Assembly (NCBI RefSeq): GCF_014648495.1 | Contig: NZ_BMRF01000032.1 | Span: 1-64,000, forward strand | From: Actinomadura cremea | GTDB taxonomy: Bacteria > Actinomycetota > Actinomycetes > Streptosporangiales > Streptosporangiaceae | Length of the DNA stretch: 64,000 nt | Reading direction: 5' to 3' | Part shown: piece after piece, positions 8,572 to 16,725 of the stretch | How the letters are laid out: each line of letters begins with the position of its first letter | Numbering within the stretch: position 1 is the stretch's first letter | The notes under the pieces: model-generated | What the model saw: the letters and a program-made list of their open reading frames with translations, nothing else | Told to the model about the DNA's origin: nothing | Databases searched by the model: none | Made by a program: the position numbers and the translations under genes

Positions 8572-9225
8572 TCAGATCTCCCGGGGGTCGGCGCCGACGA
8601 GCTGGAGGGCGAGGAAGGCGTACTGGTCGGCGAGGTCGCGGGCCGTCACCGCGCCCTCCGGCCGGAACCACTGCCCGGCGTTGATGCACATGTCGAGGAT
8701 GGCCTTGGCGACCACGTCCACCTGCGCCGGGCGCTCCGATCTCGGGTCGCTGAGCCGGAACCGGCCGGCGGCCAGGCCCCGCTCCAGCGTCCGCTCGAAG
8801 ATCCGGCGGACGCGCCGCTGCGCGTCCAGGACCTCGCGGGCCTGCTCGGGCGGGAGGTGGCGCCATTCGGTCCGGGCGACGAGGCCCTCGATGCGCCGCT
8901 CGGTGTGGAACAGGGTGAGCTCCCGCACCAGCTCGGCCAGCTGCCGGTCGGGCCGGTCGCCGCCGTGCAGCAGGCCCTCCTCCAGCAGGGCCTCGGAGTC
9001 CTCGTGGGCCCGCTTGAGGATCGCGTAGAGGACTTCCTCCTTGGATCCGTAGTGGTTGTAGAGCGAGCCGGCGGTGACCCCGCACGCGGCGGTGATCTTG
9101 CGGACGCTGGTGGCGGGGAACCCGTCCTCGTAGAACAGGCGCGCCGCCTCGTCGAGTATCCGCCGGCTCATCGAGGTCGCGGCCGGTGCGTCGGCGGCCG
9201 TCCTCCGGGAGCGTGTCGTAGCCAC
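8572..9225 (-). CDS. TetR-family transcriptional repressor
   Basis: A 217-residue TetR regulator. The N-terminal helix-turn-helix includes ILDEAARLFYEDGFPATSVR, the recognition region CGVTAGSLYNHYGSKEEVL and a following helix; the C-terminal ligand domain is all-helical and specific to this protein. The GTG at 9225 gives a basic leader, and an ATG at 9171 (MSRRILDE) is an alternative. It is divergent from the amidohydrolase operon with two AACGTT operators between, and a third lies before the Liv operon, so it probably governs the whole block. The inducer may be an acyl-CoA or the imported substrate (inference). Confidence 0.9.
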   Translation of the reverse strand: MATTRSRRTAADAPAATSMSRRILDEAARLFYEDGFPATSVRKITAACGVTAGSLYNHYGSKEEVLYAILKRAHEDSEALLEEGLLHGGDRPDRQLAELVRELTLFHTERRIEGLVARTEWRHLPPEQAREVLDAQRRVRRIFERTLERGLAAGRFRLSDPRSERPAQVDVVAKAILDMCINAGQWFRPEGAVTARDLADQYAFLALQLVGADPREI

Positions 9226-9241
9226 GCCCCGACGCTATCAC

Positions 9242-9299
9242 CACATGAACGTTCATTGACCTGTCGTCGGAGAATCTGGTAAACAAACGTTCATATAGA
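9242..9299. promoter_or_regulatory. Divergent promoter with two TetR operators
   Basis: A perfect palindrome TGAACGTTCA (9246-9255) and a second site TAAACAAACGTTCATATAG (9280-9298) share the AACGTT core with the site before the Liv operon. A -35-like TTGACC (9256-9261) and a -10-like TAAACA (9280-9285) for the rightward operon lie against or under them, so bound repressor would block transcription. The first site is also suitably placed for TetR autoregulation. Confidence 0.65.
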
Positions 9300-9311
9300 A
9301 GGGAGGCCGGG

Positions 9312-10280
9312 ATGCGTGAACCGGTGATCGACGTCTGCGAGGTCGCCTATGACACCGAATGCTGGACGGCCTATCTGCGTGCGCTGGCCACCGCCGCGCC
9401 GCGCTACCTCGTCCTCTTCGCCGGGCGGCTCGCCGCCCGCACCGGACGCCCGCCCGGCGAGGTCGCGGCGGACGCGGCGCGCGACCCGGCCGGGACGGCG
9501 GAGCGGCTCGCCGAAGTCCTCGGGGACGGTTTCGACATCGACCGCCATGTCGGCGCGCTCGCCGAGACGGGGGTGGCCCATCAGGTGCTGCACGGAGGGC
9601 CGTGGCCCGTCGGAGACGGCACCGTCAACGACCGGGTCGCCGCCTGCGCCGCCCGGCATCCCGACCGGCTCAGCGCGTGGGCGGGCGTCGGCCTCGCCGA
9701 TCCGCGGGCCGCGCTCGCCGAGGCGCGCCGCGCGCTCGGCGGGCTCGGCGCGACGGGCCTGTCGGTGATCCCGTTCCTCGACGGCGCCGACCCGTCCGGG
9801 GCCGAGCACGCGGAGTTCTGGCGGTTCGCCGCCGACGCCGGCGTCCCGGTGTGGCTGCACTGCGGGCAGCACTTCCGCTCCGACGTCCCGATCGACGTCT
9901 CCGCACCGCGCGTGCTGGACCGGATCGCCGGCGCCCACCCGGACCTCGTCCTGGTGGCCGGGCACGGTGGCTGGCCCTGGGTGACCGAGATGCTGGCCGT
10001 GGCGCAGCGGCACGCCAACGTCCACGTGGAGTTCTCCTCGCACCGCCCGTCCAGGATGGCGGCCCCGGGATCGGGCTGGGAGGCGCTGCTGACGCTGGGC
10101 GCCGGGCCCCTCCGGGACCGGGTCATGTTCGGTTCGACGAGCTGGACCCAGGCCCGCCCGCCCGCCGCGCTCGCCGCCGAGGTGACCCGGCTCGGCCTGC
10201 CGGACGGCACCGTCCGGGCCTGGCTGCACGGCAACGCCGAACGGCTGCTGCGCCGGGACCGTTCCGGGGCGGCGGCGTGA
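9312..10280 (+). CDS. Amidohydrolase-family (ACMSD-like) protein lacking the N-terminal HxH
   Basis: A 322-residue TIM-barrel amidohydrolase-2 protein preceded by AGGGAGG. Later family motifs are present: VWLHCGQHF, VLVAGHGGWPW and a terminal WLHGNAERLL. The N-terminal metal motif DxHxH, expected near residue 7, is replaced by DVCEVAYD, so metal binding or chemistry must differ from ACMSD-type decarboxylases. It heads the long catabolic operon and its stop overlaps the next start (GTGA). A hydrolase, decarboxylase or lyase acting on the imported compound is plausible. Confidence 0.8.
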   Translation: MREPVIDVCEVAYDTECWTAYLRALATAAPRYLVLFAGRLAARTGRPPGEVAADAARDPAGTAERLAEVLGDGFDIDRHVGALAETGVAHQVLHGGPWPVGDGTVNDRVAACAARHPDRLSAWAGVGLADPRAALAEARRALGGLGATGLSVIPFLDGADPSGAEHAEFWRFAADAGVPVWLHCGQHFRSDVPIDVSAPRVLDRIAGAHPDLVLVAGHGGWPWVTEMLAVAQRHANVHVEFSSHRPSRMAAPGSGWEALLTLGAGPLRDRVMFGSTSWTQARPPAALAAEVTRLGLPDGTVRAWLHGNAERLLRRDRSGAAA

Positions 10281-11020
10281 ACGGCCGCCGGGTCCTGGTC
10301 ACCGGCGCGGCCGGGGGCATCGGCACCGCGCTCGTCGCCGAACTGCTGCGGCACGGCGCCCGGGTGCTGGCTACCGACGCCGACGAGGCCGGGTGCCGCC
10401 GCCTGGAACGGCGGTTCGGCGACCGGGCCGCGGACGACCGGCTGCACACGATGCCGCTCGACCTGACCGGAGGCGGGGCGCCGCGGCGGCTCGTCGCCCG
10501 CGCGGTCGAGCGGCTCGGCGGCCTCGACGGCCTGGTCAACAACGCGGGCGTCGAGCACCGCGCGCCGCTGGGCGAGCACCGCACCGCCGACTGGACGCGC
10601 GTCCTGGCGGTCAACCTGTCGGCGCCGTTCCGGCTGGCCCGCGAGGCGGCCCCCGCCCTCACCGGGGCGCCGGGCGCCGCCGTAGTCAACGTCTGCTCGA
10701 TCGCGGTGACCGGGTTCGCGGGGCAGGCCGCCTACGACGCGAGCAAGGGCGGGCTGCTGAGCCTGACCCGATCGCTCGCCGTCGAGCTCGGACCGCTCGG
10801 CGTCCGCGCGAACGCCGTGTGCCCCGGCTTCATCGACACCCCGATGCTCGATGAGAGCGGGCTCCGCGGGCTGGCCGAGAAGGTCGCCGCGCGGCTGCCG
10901 CTCGGCCGCTGCGGATACCCGGAGGAGGTCGCCGCCGCGGTCGTCTGGCTGCTGGGAACGAGCGCCGGTTACATCACCGGCCAAGCACTGTTCGTCGATG
11001 GAGGGATGGTCCGAGCATGA
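10277..11020 (+). CDS. Short-chain dehydrogenase/reductase
   Basis: A 247-residue classical SDR with cofactor motif TGAAGGIG (about residues 9-16), NNAG after the fourth strand, catalytic Ser in VNVCSIAV, YxxxK in AAYDASKGG and a terminal ITGQALFVDGG. The acidic residue after the second strand (ATDAD) suggests NAD(H) preference. The GTG at 10277 overlaps the amidohydrolase stop and its own end overlaps the crotonase start (ATGA). A 3-hydroxyacyl-CoA or alcohol dehydrogenase step is likely. Confidence 0.88.
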   Translation: MNGRRVLVTGAAGGIGTALVAELLRHGARVLATDADEAGCRRLERRFGDRAADDRLHTMPLDLTGGGAPRRLVARAVERLGGLDGLVNNAGVEHRAPLGEHRTADWTRVLAVNLSAPFRLAREAAPALTGAPGAAVVNVCSIAVTGFAGQAAYDASKGGLLSLTRSLAVELGPLGVRANAVCPGFIDTPMLDESGLRGLAEKVAARLPLGRCGYPEEVAAAVVWLLGTSAGYITGQALFVDGGMVRA

Positions 11021-11844
11021 CGCAGGAGCAGGAGAGCACGGCGTCCGGAGGCGGCGGGGTCCTGCTGGTCTCGCGGCCGGCGCCGGGGGTCCTGTGGCTG
11101 ACCATGAACCGCCCGGACCGGCGCAACGCGCTCGACCGCGCGCTCGGCGAGGAACTGCTGCGCGCGCTCGAGCGCGCCGAGACCGATCCGCAGGCCCGGG
11201 CCGTGGTGCTGACCGGCGCGGGCAGCGCCTTCTGCGGCGGGGACGATCTCGGCGCGGTGGACGAGCACCTCGCCGGGGAGCGCAGGCACTCGCCGGTCCT
11301 CGGCGACACCGCCGACCCGGTGTACCTGCGGATCGTCGAGGCGATCGTCACGGCGCCGCAGCCGGTCATCGCGGCGGTCAACGGCCCCGCGGCCGGGGCC
11401 GGCACCGAGCTGGCCTGCGCCGCCGACCTGCGGATCGCCGCGGACACCGCCCGGATCGGCAGCTGCCTGGTCAACGTGGCGCAGACCGGTACCGCCGTCA
11501 TGCTGGCCCGCATCGTCGGGACCGCCAGGGCGACGGAGATCTACCTGTCGGGAGGGCTGCTCGACGCCGCCGACGCCGAACGCCTGGGCATCTACACCCG
11601 GGTCGTTCCGCAGGCGGACCTGCGGAACACGGCGCTCGCCGAAGCCCGGCGCCTCGCGGCCGGCCCGACCCGGGCGATCGGCCTCTACAAGCAACTGCGC
11701 GAGAGGGTGTACGGGCAGCCGCTCGAGCAGGCGCTCCGCACCCAGAACACCTTCCACATCCGCAACAACCGGGAAGTGCACGACGCGGTCGAAGGCGCAC
11801 GGGCCTTCGTCGAGAAGCGCGACCCCGAGTTCACCGGCCGTTGA
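11017..11844 (+). CDS. Crotonase-fold enzyme (enoyl-CoA hydratase/isomerase family)
   Basis: A 275-residue crotonase. The oxyanion-hole segments GSAFCGGDDLG and GPAAGAGTELACAADLR are present. The Glu equivalent to rat hydratase E144 is in TEL, but by counting 20 residues on, the E164 position falls on Leu in GSCLVNVAQ, so a standard two-glutamate hydration mechanism looks unlikely. Isomerase, hydrolase or lyase chemistry is possible. The next gene starts 10 bases after the stop, and its ribosome site (GAGGAGAAA) overlaps that stop. Confidence 0.85.
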   Translation: MTQEQESTASGGGGVLLVSRPAPGVLWLTMNRPDRRNALDRALGEELLRALERAETDPQARAVVLTGAGSAFCGGDDLGAVDEHLAGERRHSPVLGDTADPVYLRIVEAIVTAPQPVIAAVNGPAAGAGTELACAADLRIAADTARIGSCLVNVAQTGTAVMLARIVGTARATEIYLSGGLLDAADAERLGIYTRVVPQADLRNTALAEARRLAAGPTRAIGLYKQLRERVYGQPLEQALRTQNTFHIRNNREVHDAVEGARAFVEKRDPEFTGR

Positions 11845-11854
11845 GGAGAAACGC

Positions 11855-12625
11855 ATGATCATGACGGACGGCGACGTCTTCGGCCGCCTCGACGGCCGGG
11901 TCGTCCTGGTCACCGGCGCGGCGAGCGGCATCGGCGCGGCCTCGATGAGACTATTCCGGGCCGTGGGCGCCGAGGTCGTCGGCGTGGACCTGGCGCCGGG
12001 GGAGGGGATCGTCCGGGCGGACGTCTCCGACCCCGCCGAGGTCGCCGGCGTCGTCGACGCGGTGGTCGCCCGGCACGGCCGGCTCGACGTCGTCCACGGC
12101 AACGCCGGCGTCAACGTCCCCGGGCGTCCGCACAGCCTCACCGACGACGACTACCGCAAGGTGATGGGCGTGTGCTGCGACGCGAACTTCTACCTGGTGC
12201 GCTCCGCCGTCGGGCACATGCGCGCGGACGGCGGGGTGTTCGTGTTCACGTCCTCGATGTGCGGGGTGGCGGCGACACCGCGTTCCCCCGTCTACAACAT
12301 GGCCAAGCACGCCCTCATCGGCCTCGCCCGGTCGGTCGCCGTCGACTACGGCGCGCAGGGGATCCGCGCGGTGGCGCTGGTCACGGGACCGACGCACACC
12401 GGGATGGTGGACGAGCTGTGGCCGCCCGGCCCGCTGCGCGACTCCCTCGCCGCGACGACGTCCGCCGGACGGCTCGCCGCCCCCGAGGAGCAGGCCCGCG
12501 CCGCCGTGTTCGCCGCGCTGCCCGGCAGTTCGTTCCTGACCGGCTGCACCCTCACCGTGGACGGCGGCGCGACCGCCGGATGGAACGAGATGGCCCGCAC
12601 GATGCTCAACCTCAAGGCGGTGTGA
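11855..12625 (+). CDS. Short-chain dehydrogenase/reductase
   Basis: A 256-residue SDR. It carries TGAASGIG, GNAG in place of the usual NNAG, catalytic Ser in FVFTSSMCGV, VYNMAKHAL (YxxxK) and a terminal FLTGCTLTVDGG. GVDLA after the second strand suggests NAD. GAGGAGAAA precedes the ATG. It is the second dehydrogenase of the operon and differs enough from the first to act at another step. The stop overlaps the esterase start. Confidence 0.86.
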   Translation: MIMTDGDVFGRLDGRVVLVTGAASGIGAASMRLFRAVGAEVVGVDLAPGEGIVRADVSDPAEVAGVVDAVVARHGRLDVVHGNAGVNVPGRPHSLTDDDYRKVMGVCCDANFYLVRSAVGHMRADGGVFVFTSSMCGVAATPRSPVYNMAKHALIGLARSVAVDYGAQGIRAVALVTGPTHTGMVDELWPPGPLRDSLAATTSAGRLAAPEEQARAAVFAALPGSSFLTGCTLTVDGGATAGWNEMARTMLNLKAV

Positions 12626-14298
12626 CGGTGGAACTGGGACGCATCGAGGCCGGCGTCGAAACCCCGATGCGGGACGGCGTCGTGCTGCGCGGCGACCTGT
12701 GGCGGCCCCCGGCCCCCGCCCCGGTCGTGATCTTCAGGACGCCTTACGGGCGGCGGCAGATCGGCTCCGACGCACTGCACCCGCAGCACTGCCTCGCCGG
12801 CGGGTTCGCCGCCCTGGCGCAGGACACCCGCGGCCGTTTCGACTCCGGCGGCGAGTGGCGGGCCGTCATGTGGGAACAGGAGGCCGAGGACGCCTACGAC
12901 ACGGTGGAGTGGGCGGCGGCGCAGCCCTGGTGCGACGGCAACGTGTTCCTCGCGGGCACGTCCTACCTCGGCATCGTCGCCTGGCTCGGCGCGGCGCTGC
13001 GGCCGCCGCACCTGCGGGGCATCGCCCCGGCCATGACGACCGGCGCGGCGGCGGACGCCCGCGACACCGGCGGCGCGCTCCGGCTCGACCACCTGGTCGG
13101 GTGGCTGGCCTACATGGCCGCCGACTGGCTGGGGCGGCGGGGACCGGACGCCGACCCGGCGCTCGTCGCGAAGGTCGCGGCCCTGATCCACGATCCGGAG
13201 CGGGCGATGCGGCGGCTGCCGCTCGCCGACATGCCGGAACTGGACCTGCCCGGATTCCCGATCCGCATCGGCGACCTGCTGGCCGGCCGGGTCCGGGCGC
13301 TGCCCGACTGGGACCACGCGGCGGTGGAGGTGCCGGTCCTGTCGGTGACGGGCTGGTACGACGTGTACGCCTCCGCGACCGTCCGCGGCCACCTGGAGAT
13401 GCGGCGGCTGCGCCCGGACCTGCGGCACGAGCTGATCGTCGGGCCCTGGGCGCACACCGGGGCCCTGACCCACCTGCAGGGCGAGGTGAACTTCGGCGTC
13501 GCGGCATCGGCGGCCGCCGCGCGGCTCCCCGCCCGGCACCTGGAGTTCTTCCGCCGCTGCCTGGACGGGCCGGGCGGATCCGACCCCGTCCGGTACTTCC
13601 TGATGGGAGCGGACGAATGGCGCACCGCCGAACGGTGGCCCCCCGCGGGCACCCCCGCCCTCGCCCTGCACCTGACCGGCCCCGCGGTCGCGGGCGGGAC
13701 GCCCGGCGGGCTGACCGCCGCGCCCGATCCGGCGGGCCCGGCGGAACCGGACCGCTTCGTCCACGACCCGGCCGACCCGGTCCCGAGCCGCGGCGGCCGC
13801 GTCCTGCACCTCGGCCGCCTCGTCCCCGGGCCGCTGGACCTCGGCCGGATCGCCGCGAGACCCGACGTCCTGCTCTACCTCGGTGACGTGCTCGACGACG
13901 ACACCGACGTCACCGGCCGGGTCCGGCTGCGGCTCTCCTTCGCGACCGACGCCGCGGACGCCGACGTGATGGCCCGCCTGGTGGACCGGCTGCCGGACGG
14001 GCGGCTGCTGCCGGTCTGCGAAGGAGCGGTCCGGCTGAGCCACCGCGACGGCCCGGGCACCGCCGTGCCGCGCGGGGAACCGGTCCTGCTGGAGATCGAC
14101 CTCGGGTACACGGCCCGGCGATTCGGTGCGGGCCACCGCATCGGCCTGCTGCTGTCCAGCAGCAACTTCCCGCACTTCGACCGCAACCAGGGCGGCGGGG
14201 AGCCGATCGCCACGGCCGGACCCGGAGCAGCGTCCACCCAGAGCGTCCACTACGGCGCGTCGGTCCTCCTCCTGGGCAACGACGGGACGGAGCCGTGA
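12622..14298 (+). CDS. CocE/NonD-family hydrolase (X-Pro dipeptidyl-peptidase S15 fold)
   Basis: A 558-residue serine hydrolase of the cocaine-esterase/glutaryl-acylase class. The alpha/beta domain starts GVETPMRDGVVLRGDLWRP, carries nucleophile motif GTSYLGI, a likely catalytic Asp in VTGWYDVYA and His in GPWAHTG. The C-terminal half is the jelly-roll X-Pro domain (VLLYLGDVL, VRLRLSFATDAADA, YTARRFGAGHRIGLLLSS). The GTG at 12622 overlaps the SDR stop and is chosen for translational coupling. No signal peptide is seen, so it acts in the cytoplasm, probably cleaving an ester or amide of the imported compound. Confidence 0.88.
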   Translation: MTVELGRIEAGVETPMRDGVVLRGDLWRPPAPAPVVIFRTPYGRRQIGSDALHPQHCLAGGFAALAQDTRGRFDSGGEWRAVMWEQEAEDAYDTVEWAAAQPWCDGNVFLAGTSYLGIVAWLGAALRPPHLRGIAPAMTTGAAADARDTGGALRLDHLVGWLAYMAADWLGRRGPDADPALVAKVAALIHDPERAMRRLPLADMPELDLPGFPIRIGDLLAGRVRALPDWDHAAVEVPVLSVTGWYDVYASATVRGHLEMRRLRPDLRHELIVGPWAHTGALTHLQGEVNFGVAASAAAARLPARHLEFFRRCLDGPGGSDPVRYFLMGADEWRTAERWPPAGTPALALHLTGPAVAGGTPGGLTAAPDPAGPAEPDRFVHDPADPVPSRGGRVLHLGRLVPGPLDLGRIAARPDVLLYLGDVLDDDTDVTGRVRLRLSFATDAADADVMARLVDRLPDGRLLPVCEGAVRLSHRDGPGTAVPRGEPVLLEIDLGYTARRFGAGHRIGLLLSSSNFPHFDRNQGGGEPIATAGPGAASTQSVHYGASVLLLGNDGTEP

Positions 14299-15113
14299 CG
14301 CCGCGGCACCGGACCGTCCAACGCGCCGGCTGCGAGATCCACTACTGGACGGCCGGCCCGGACGACGGACCCCCGATCGTCTTCACGCACGGCGCCACCC
14401 TCGACCACCGCACGTGGGAACCGCAGATCGCGAGGTTCGCCGCCCGGCACCGGATCCTGCTGTGGGACGTCCGGGGGCACGGGCGCTCCATCCCCGACCG
14501 GGCCGCGTGGTCCCTGAGCACGGCCGTGGACGACCTGCTCGCGATCCTCGAGCGGGAGGGCGTCGAGCGGGCCGTCCTCGTCGGCCAGTCGATGGGCGGC
14601 AACCTCTCCCAGGAGATCGTCTACCACCACCCCGGCAGGGTCTCGGCTCTGGTGGCGCTGGGCTGTGCCGGCAACACCCTGCCGCAGTCGCGCCGGGAGC
14701 GGCTCCAGGCCGCCGCGGTCGTCCGCATGCTGCCCTGGTACCCGCGCAAGGCCCTGATCCGCCAGGAGGCCAGGGCGTCCGCCCGGGACCCCCGCGTCCG
14801 CGAGTACGTGCGCGCCACCGCGAGCCGGATGTCGCACCCGGACATGGTCGCGGTCATGGCGAGCCTGGTCGGCGCCCTCCACCCCGAGCCCGCGTACCGG
14901 ATCGAAGTGCCCGAACTGCTGCTGCACGGCGACCACGACCGGCTCGGCAACTTCCGCACCGCCATGCCCGTCTGGGAACGCCGGGACCCGCTGGCGCGGT
15001 ACCTCGTCGTCCCGGACGCCGCCCACCTGGCCAACCAGGACAACCCCCGATTCTTCAATGACGCCGTGCTGCGCTTCCTCGCCGAGCACGGACTCGACGC
15101 GCCCAAGGACTGA
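14295..15113 (+). CDS. Alpha/beta hydrolase (enol-lactonase-like)
   Basis: A 272-residue single-domain alpha/beta hydrolase: oxyanion region VFTHGATLDHRTWEP, GHGRS, nucleophile elbow GQSMGGN, acid in LHGDHDRLG and histidine in DAAHL. Length and layout resemble 3-oxoadipate enol-lactonase and ring-fission-product hydrolases. The GTG overlaps the CocE stop, and the next gene starts 1 base after its stop. A hydrolytic step late in the pathway is likely. Confidence 0.85.
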   Translation: MTPRHRTVQRAGCEIHYWTAGPDDGPPIVFTHGATLDHRTWEPQIARFAARHRILLWDVRGHGRSIPDRAAWSLSTAVDDLLAILEREGVERAVLVGQSMGGNLSQEIVYHHPGRVSALVALGCAGNTLPQSRRERLQAAAVVRMLPWYPRKALIRQEARASARDPRVREYVRATASRMSHPDMVAVMASLVGALHPEPAYRIEVPELLLHGDHDRLGNFRTAMPVWERRDPLARYLVVPDAAHLANQDNPRFFNDAVLRFLAEHGLDAPKD

Positions 15114-15114
15114 C

Positions 15115-15909
15115 ATGACGACGTGGACTCGGGAGGACGGCGACGGCGTCGCCGCCCTCACCTACCGCAACCCGCCGCGCAACTTCCTCACCTTCGCCGC
15201 GCTCGAAGAACTGGACGCGGAGCTCGCCCGCCTGGAGACCGACCCGGACATCGGTGTCGTGACGCTGACCGGCGGCGTCCCCGGCTATTTCGTCGCGCAC
15301 GCAGACCTGGACGAACTCGCCGAACTGTCCCGGGGACCGGTGCCGCGGGCCGGGATCTGGTACACCGCGATGCGGCGCATCGAGCGCCTCCCGCAGCCGG
15401 TGATCGCCGCGATCGACGGCCAGGCATGGGGCGGCGGCCTCGAACTGTCCCTGGCGTGCACGCTGCGCTGGGCCTCGGCCGACGCCCACTTCAGCCTGCT
15501 GGAGACCGCGCTCGGCATCATTCCCGGGGCGGGCGGCACCCAGCGCCTCGCCCGGCTGATCGGCCCGGGCCGCGCCGCCGACATCGTCCTGTCCGGCGAC
15601 GTCCTCACCGCCGAACAGGCCAGGACGGCCGGGATCGTCGAGCGGGTGCTCCCCGCCCCCGGCTTCCAGGCGGAGGCGACGCGACTGGCCCGCCGCATGG
15701 CGTCCCGTCCCGCCGCCGCGCTCGCCGCGGCGAAACGCGCCCTGGTCGAGGGCTCCCGGCTGCCGCTCACCGAAGGTCTCCGCCTCGAGGCCGCGCTGTT
15801 CGCGGAGCGGCTCGCGAGCCCCGAGTCCCGGGACCTCCAGCAGGACGCGCGGCGCCGGTACGCCGAGGCGGCCGACGGCGACCGCATCGCCTTCGCGGAC
15901 CGCCGATGA
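15115..15909 (+). CDS. Enoyl-CoA hydratase
   Basis: A 264-residue crotonase. Unlike the other copy in this operon it keeps both catalytic glutamates: one in GGLELSLACT and the second, 20 residues on, in SLLETALGIIPGAGGTQRL, with the following GAGGTQ loop also canonical. It is therefore the better candidate for true 2-enoyl-CoA hydration. The GGDDL-type oxyanion segment is replaced by YFVAHADLDELAE. Its stop overlaps a degenerate downstream start (ATGA). Confidence 0.87.
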   Translation: MTTWTREDGDGVAALTYRNPPRNFLTFAALEELDAELARLETDPDIGVVTLTGGVPGYFVAHADLDELAELSRGPVPRAGIWYTAMRRIERLPQPVIAAIDGQAWGGGLELSLACTLRWASADAHFSLLETALGIIPGAGGTQRLARLIGPGRAADIVLSGDVLTAEQARTAGIVERVLPAPGFQAEATRLARRMASRPAAALAAAKRALVEGSRLPLTEGLRLEAALFAERLASPESRDLQQDARRRYAEAADGDRIAFADRR

Positions 15910-16117
15910 CGACCGCCGTCCTCACCGGCATCGGCCGCGCGGCCGTGCTCGCGCCGACGGCGGCGCTGCGCGGCCGTCCTCTGACCGCGGCGGCGATCAC
16001 CGAGGCGGGACGCGTCCTGGTCCGGGACGCGCACCCGCGCGAAGGGAACAGGTTCGAGGTCGGTTCGTCCAGCGGGCGCTGGAGAGCATCCTCGGCGAGC
16101 TGGGAGGGGGCCGATGA
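15906..16117 (+). pseudogene. Degenerate frameshifted gene end, possible molybdenum-hydroxylase subunit
   Basis: The ATG at 15906 is coupled to the previous stop, but the reading soon loses family character. One frame gives ITEAGRVLVRDAHPREGNRF. The frame ending at 16117 gives RFVQRALESILGELGGGR and stops as ATGA on a xanthine-dehydrogenase-like start. This suggests a shortened, frameshifted accessory subunit, perhaps the FAD-binding one, of a molybdenum hydroxylase. Subunit identity is weak and rests mainly on the downstream relic. Confidence 0.35.
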
Positions 16118-16224
16118 CCGAGCTGGTCGGACAGAGCGTTGAGCGGGTCGATGGCCGCGCGAAGGTCACCGGCACCTCCCGATACGCCATGGCGGACCGG
16201 CAAAGTGTGTGGATTTTCCAATGA
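16114..16224 (+). pseudogene. N-terminal stub of a xanthine dehydrogenase/CoxL-type molybdenum subunit
   Basis: An ATG at 16114 opens a 36-residue frame that begins LVGQSVERVDGRAKVTGTSR, the hallmark N-terminus of the large molybdopterin subunit of xanthine/aldehyde/CO dehydrogenases (normally over 700 residues). After TSRYAMA the similarity stops and the frame ends at 16224. The rest of the gene is missing; a MarR/SDR module follows. It marks a deletion or replacement junction at about 16185-16200. Confidence 0.6.
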
Positions 16225-16236
16225 TTGGGTTATCCA
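16210..16236. promoter_or_regulatory. Putative MarR operator (27-bp palindrome)
   Basis: TGGATTTTCCAAT (16210-16222), a central G, and ATTGGGTTATCCA (16224-16236) pair at 10 of 13 positions. The palindrome is AT-rich in a GC-rich setting and ends 15 bases before the MarR start, a classic place for autorepression. Confidence 0.55.
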
Positions 16237-16251
16237 TGTAGTTTGCTGGTC

Positions 16252-16725
16252 ATGGATGACCGGCGCCTGAACGAAGAGCTGCACGACTACCTGTTCGCGA
16301 TCCGCGCCCAGGTGCATGCCGATCTGAAGGAGCTCGCCCGGGAAGCGGGACTGACCGACACCCAGACCGGTGCGCTGTGGAGGCTGAGCCGCAGGCGAGA
16401 GATGACCGCGCGGTTGCTGGCAGACCTCCTGCAATGCGACGCCTCGACCGCCACGGCGATGATCGACCGGCTGGAGAAGCGCGGACTGGTCCGCCGCGTG
16501 CCCCACCCCGCCGACCGCCGCGCGAAGGTCGTCCAGCTCACCCCCGAGGGGTGCGCGCTGCGCGATCGCGTCGTTCAGCACACCACCGAGCACTCGCCCT
16601 TCGCCCGCCTCGACCGCGAGAGCAGGCTGCGCCTGCACTCGCTCCTCCGCGAAGCGATCGACGGCACCGGCTCGACGGGGGAGGCCGCCGGCAGCAAGGA
16701 CACCCTGGAAAAGGAGCAGCAATGA
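16252..16725 (+). CDS. MarR-family transcriptional regulator
   Basis: A 157-residue MarR protein. The winged helix includes QTGALWRLSRRREMTARLLA, recognition region CDASTATAMIDRLEKRGLV, wing RRVPHPADRRAKVVQLTPEG and C-terminal dimer helices. The ATG at 16252 has no strong ribosome site, so the message may be leaderless. The stop overlaps the SDR start (ATGA), so the two form one operon behind a palindromic operator. It probably represses itself and the dehydrogenase in response to a small phenolic or redox ligand (family knowledge). Confidence 0.9.
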   Translation: MDDRRLNEELHDYLFAIRAQVHADLKELAREAGLTDTQTGALWRLSRRREMTARLLADLLQCDASTATAMIDRLEKRGLVRRVPHPADRRAKVVQLTPEGCALRDRVVQHTTEHSPFARLDRESRLRLHSLLREAIDGTGSTGEAAGSKDTLEKEQQ

